The position numbers were made by a program, and so were the translations under genes. From assembly GCA_005888865.1 (NCBI GenBank), contig VBCL01000320.1:3454-12024 (forward strand): a DNA stretch of 8,571 bases, given 5' to 3'. Below the pieces are notes generated by a model. It was not told the DNA's origin, did not search any database, and worked only from the letters and a program-made list of their open reading frames with translations. Below are positions 6,722-8,571 of the stretch, piece after piece; within the stretch, counting starts at the first letter, position 1, and each line of letters begins with the position of its first letter. This DNA comes from Betaproteobacteria bacterium. Its GTDB lineage: Bacteria > Pseudomonadota > Gammaproteobacteria > Burkholderiales > Casimicrobiaceae.

Positions 6722-8398
6722 ATGGCACAATGGCATCCGCTCCGCGTTCGAGATTTGGCCACCACACACAGGCTCCGCGCGCCATTGCGGTCTTTGCGAG
6801 CGTGGGGCGCCGACGTTGCTTTGCTCGGTGCGTTGCTTGCGGCCGCAGGCGCCGGATCGCTCTTGCTTGGCCAGGACGCCAACTGGGATCTCCAGAACTA
6901 CCACTACTACAACGCCTGGGCGTGGTGGCATGGCCGCATCTTCACCAAGGATCTTGCGGCGGCTCAGATCCAAACGTTCCTCAACCCGGTGCTCGACCTG
7001 CCGTTCTACTGGATGGTGACGGCCGAGTGGGCGCCTCGCGTCATTGCATTCGTGATGGCAATCCCAGCGGGCATCGCCGCATTTTTTCTTTGCAAGCTGT
7101 TGTTCCTCATGTTCGGCGGCCTGCCGCCAGAGCAACGCGTGGTCGCCGTCGCATCGTCACTTGCCATCGGCGTCACCTCGGCGATGGCTATCGGGGAACT
7201 CGGCAGCACGATGAACGAATGGCCGCTCGCCGCGCTATTGATGCTCGCCCTCTGGTTGATCGTGCGCGAACTGAAGCGTGCAGACGCCTCACCACTTGCG
7301 ACGGGAACGCTGTTGCTCGCAGGCGTGATCGTCGGGCTGGCGGCCGGTGCCAAACTTACTGCTGCCACGTTTGCCATCGGCCTGTGCCTGGCGCTGCTTG
7401 CCCGAGGGCCGTACACGTGGCTGGCATTCCGCGCACGCTTCGCTGACGCGTTATGGTTCGGAGTGGGCGTGATCGTCGGTACGGTGATGGCATTCGGACC
7501 TTGGGCGTACGCCCTGTGGGTCCATTTCGATAACCCCATTTTTCCCTTCGGCAACCAATGGATTCGATCGCCGTGGTGGGAGCCACACTCGATTACCGCG
7601 ACGTTCAGCTCCGCAACCTTTGGACCGCGAAGCCTCGCAGAATGGTTCGTGTTTCCCTTCGAGCTGCTGAGTCCGCCACTCAACTTCGTCGGCTGGGAAC
7701 TGTACCGCGACGCACGCTTTCCTGTGACATGGGCGCTTATGCTGCTCGCCGCGGTCGTGTGGCTCGCGCGTCGACTACGGCGCACAGCGACGCAATACGT
7801 CGCTTCCGGGAGCGATCCGGTTTGGCGCGTGGTCGTCCTGTTCGTGATGATTTCGTTCGTCCTGTGGACTGCGCAGTATTCGATCTACCGCTATCTCGTG
7901 CCGCTCGATCTGTTGACCGGCGCGTTGATCGTCGGATTCTTGCGGAAACTGTGTCCGCCTCGTTTCGCTATCGCGGCAGCAGCGCTTGTAGCGGTGACCC
8001 TGATTGCGACGACGCGCGTTGTCAATTGGGGCCGTATCGACTTTGGTGATCGGTGGTTCAAAGTAGTGCAGATACCGCTTATCGAGGCGAACGCGGTCAT
8101 ACTGATTACGACCGGTGCCGCAGTGTCCTACATCATTCCTATGCTGCCAGCGTCGTCGCGTTACCTGGGCGCCATGAATACGATTGTCAATCCAAAGCAG
8201 CGCACGAAGCTGGTCGACACCGTGCGCACCATCGTCCGCGACCATCCGGGCCCCCTGTATCAACTTACCCATCCGCTGACGGAAGGGAAAGAAGCACTCG
8301 AGACCTACCATGTGGCACGAACGACGGCGTGCGCAGTTATCGTCACGAACATGCCGACGAGCCCTCTCGAGCTTTGCCGTCTGGTCCGCGTTCCATGA
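6722..8398 (+). CDS. Multi-pass inner-membrane protein with GT-C-like features, putative glycosyltransferase
   Basis: This 558-residue protein has a basic N-terminus (about 1-30), a first helix at about 31-50, and then the loop QDANWDLQNYHYYNAWAWWH (51-70). The acidic D52 and D56 sit where GT-C glycosyltransferases carry their catalytic acidic residues. The loop goes on to FLNPVLDLPFYWM (86-98). Further helices lie at about 105-131, 140-158, 166-181, 193-209, 211-227, 243-262, 335-350, 367-383, 396-408, 414-431 and 455-474. A periplasmic-type loop around NPIFPFGNQWIRSPWWEP (271-288) and the element SIYRYLVPLDLL (387-398) lie between them. The last 85 residues look soluble. I recognise the general type found in polysaccharide clusters but not a named family or substrate. 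AGAGG at 6714-6718 lies only 3 bases before the ATG, so the start is likely but not ideal. The GT2 gene begins 28 bp after the stop. The protein is not an obvious duplicate of the membrane part upstream. Confidence 0.85.
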   Translation: MAQWHPLRVRDLATTHRLRAPLRSLRAWGADVALLGALLAAAGAGSLLLGQDANWDLQNYHYYNAWAWWHGRIFTKDLAAAQIQTFLNPVLDLPFYWMVTAEWAPRVIAFVMAIPAGIAAFFLCKLLFLMFGGLPPEQRVVAVASSLAIGVTSAMAIGELGSTMNEWPLAALLMLALWLIVRELKRADASPLATGTLLLAGVIVGLAAGAKLTAATFAIGLCLALLARGPYTWLAFRARFADALWFGVGVIVGTVMAFGPWAYALWVHFDNPIFPFGNQWIRSPWWEPHSITATFSSATFGPRSLAEWFVFPFELLSPPLNFVGWELYRDARFPVTWALMLLAAVVWLARRLRRTATQYVASGSDPVWRVVVLFVMISFVLWTAQYSIYRYLVPLDLLTGALIVGFLRKLCPPRFAIAAAALVAVTLIATTRVVNWGRIDFGDRWFKVVQIPLIEANAVILITTGAAVSYIIPMLPASSRYLGAMNTIVNPKQRTKLVDTVRTIVRDHPGPLYQLTHPLTEGKEALETYHVARTTACAVIVTNMPTSPLELCRLVRVP

Positions 8399-8416
8399 TC
8401 TCAGGGCGATCTTTGC

Positions 8417-8420
8417 GAGG
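8417..8420 (+). promoter_or_regulatory. Ribosome binding site that fixes a GTG start for the GT2 gene
   Basis: GAGG at 8417-8420 sits six bases before GTG 8427. The frame is open further upstream, but no in-frame ATG is seen in the spacer. The two nearby ATGs (8395 and 8422) are in another frame that stops at 8430. Starting at the GTG yields the standard GT2 opening LSIVIPCYNE at residues 3-12. Confidence 0.6.
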
Positions 8421-8426
8421 TATGCG

Positions 8427-8571
8427 GTGAAATTATCGATTGTCATTCCGTGTTACAACGAAGCAAAGACGATCGCGGTCATTGTAGAAGCAGTCCGCTC
8501 GTCGCCCTGGCCAGACAAGGAAATCATCATTGTTGACGATTGTTCCGGCGACGGTACGCGCGAAAAGCTCA
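8427..8571 (+). CDS. Family 2 glycosyltransferase, DPM1-like (N-terminal 48 residues, runs off the right edge)
   Basis: Only the first 48 codons are present. They contain the two opening signatures of a GT-A fold family 2 glycosyltransferase: LSIVIPCYNEAKTI (residues 3-16, first beta strand and nucleotide-sugar contact) and EIIIVDDCSGDGTRE (32-46, with the uracil-binding Asp pair). The DXD motif and any C-terminal membrane helices lie beyond the window, so the substrate cannot be told. The opening most resembles enzymes that load a sugar onto polyprenyl phosphate. That would suit the GT-C-like membrane protein 28 bp upstream, but it is inferred from a short segment. A GTG start is chosen from the GAGG spaced six bases upstream. 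By my count only 29 of 48 third codon positions are G or C, against 39 of 48 in the first 48 codons of surA. Confidence 0.88.
   Translation, partial: MKLSIVIPCYNEAKTIAVIVEAVRSSPWPDKEIIIVDDCSGDGTREKL

Overview
This is a GC-rich stretch of a Gram-negative chromosome. The pair amgK (minus strand) and lptD-surA (plus strand), read divergently from a 65 bp spacer, is an arrangement known from Betaproteobacteria and Pseudomonas. The style of the LptD and SurA sequences fits a betaproteobacterium best. I cannot name a genus.

Layout. Positions 565 to 1 (minus) hold the N-terminal 188 codons of the sugar kinase AmgK of peptidoglycan recycling; the gene runs off the left edge. Positions 631-2940 encode LptD, the outer-membrane LPS translocon. 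After 12 bp comes surA (2953-4215), the periplasmic chaperone that helps fold LptD and other beta-barrels. These three genes are conserved envelope genes.

From 4216 on the content changes. The usual pdxA-rsmA(ksgA) partners do not follow surA. Instead there is one long open frame (4232-6589) that begins as a SAM-dependent methyltransferase and continues as a membrane protein with about 11 helices. Then come a second, different multi-pass membrane protein (6722-8398) with a GT-C-like first periplasmic loop, and the start of a family 2 glycosyltransferase (8427 to the right edge). Together these look like part of a cell-surface glycan or LPS-modification cluster: the GT2 enzyme could make a lipid-linked sugar donor, the GT-C-like membrane proteins could use it on the periplasmic side, and the methyltransferase could decorate a glycan. 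That joint role is inference.

Two sequence anomalies stand out. First, SurA lacks about 15 residues inside its second parvulin domain, although the catalytic-site residues on both sides remain. Second, the methyltransferase and membrane protein appear to be joined by a frameshift near 5141-5145: another frame, ending at a stop at 5238, carries a typical methyltransferase C-terminus. Either could be real evolution or a sequence error.

I see no tRNA, rRNA, CRISPR array, insertion sequence or phage gene. No gene-free stretch exceeds about 130 bp.
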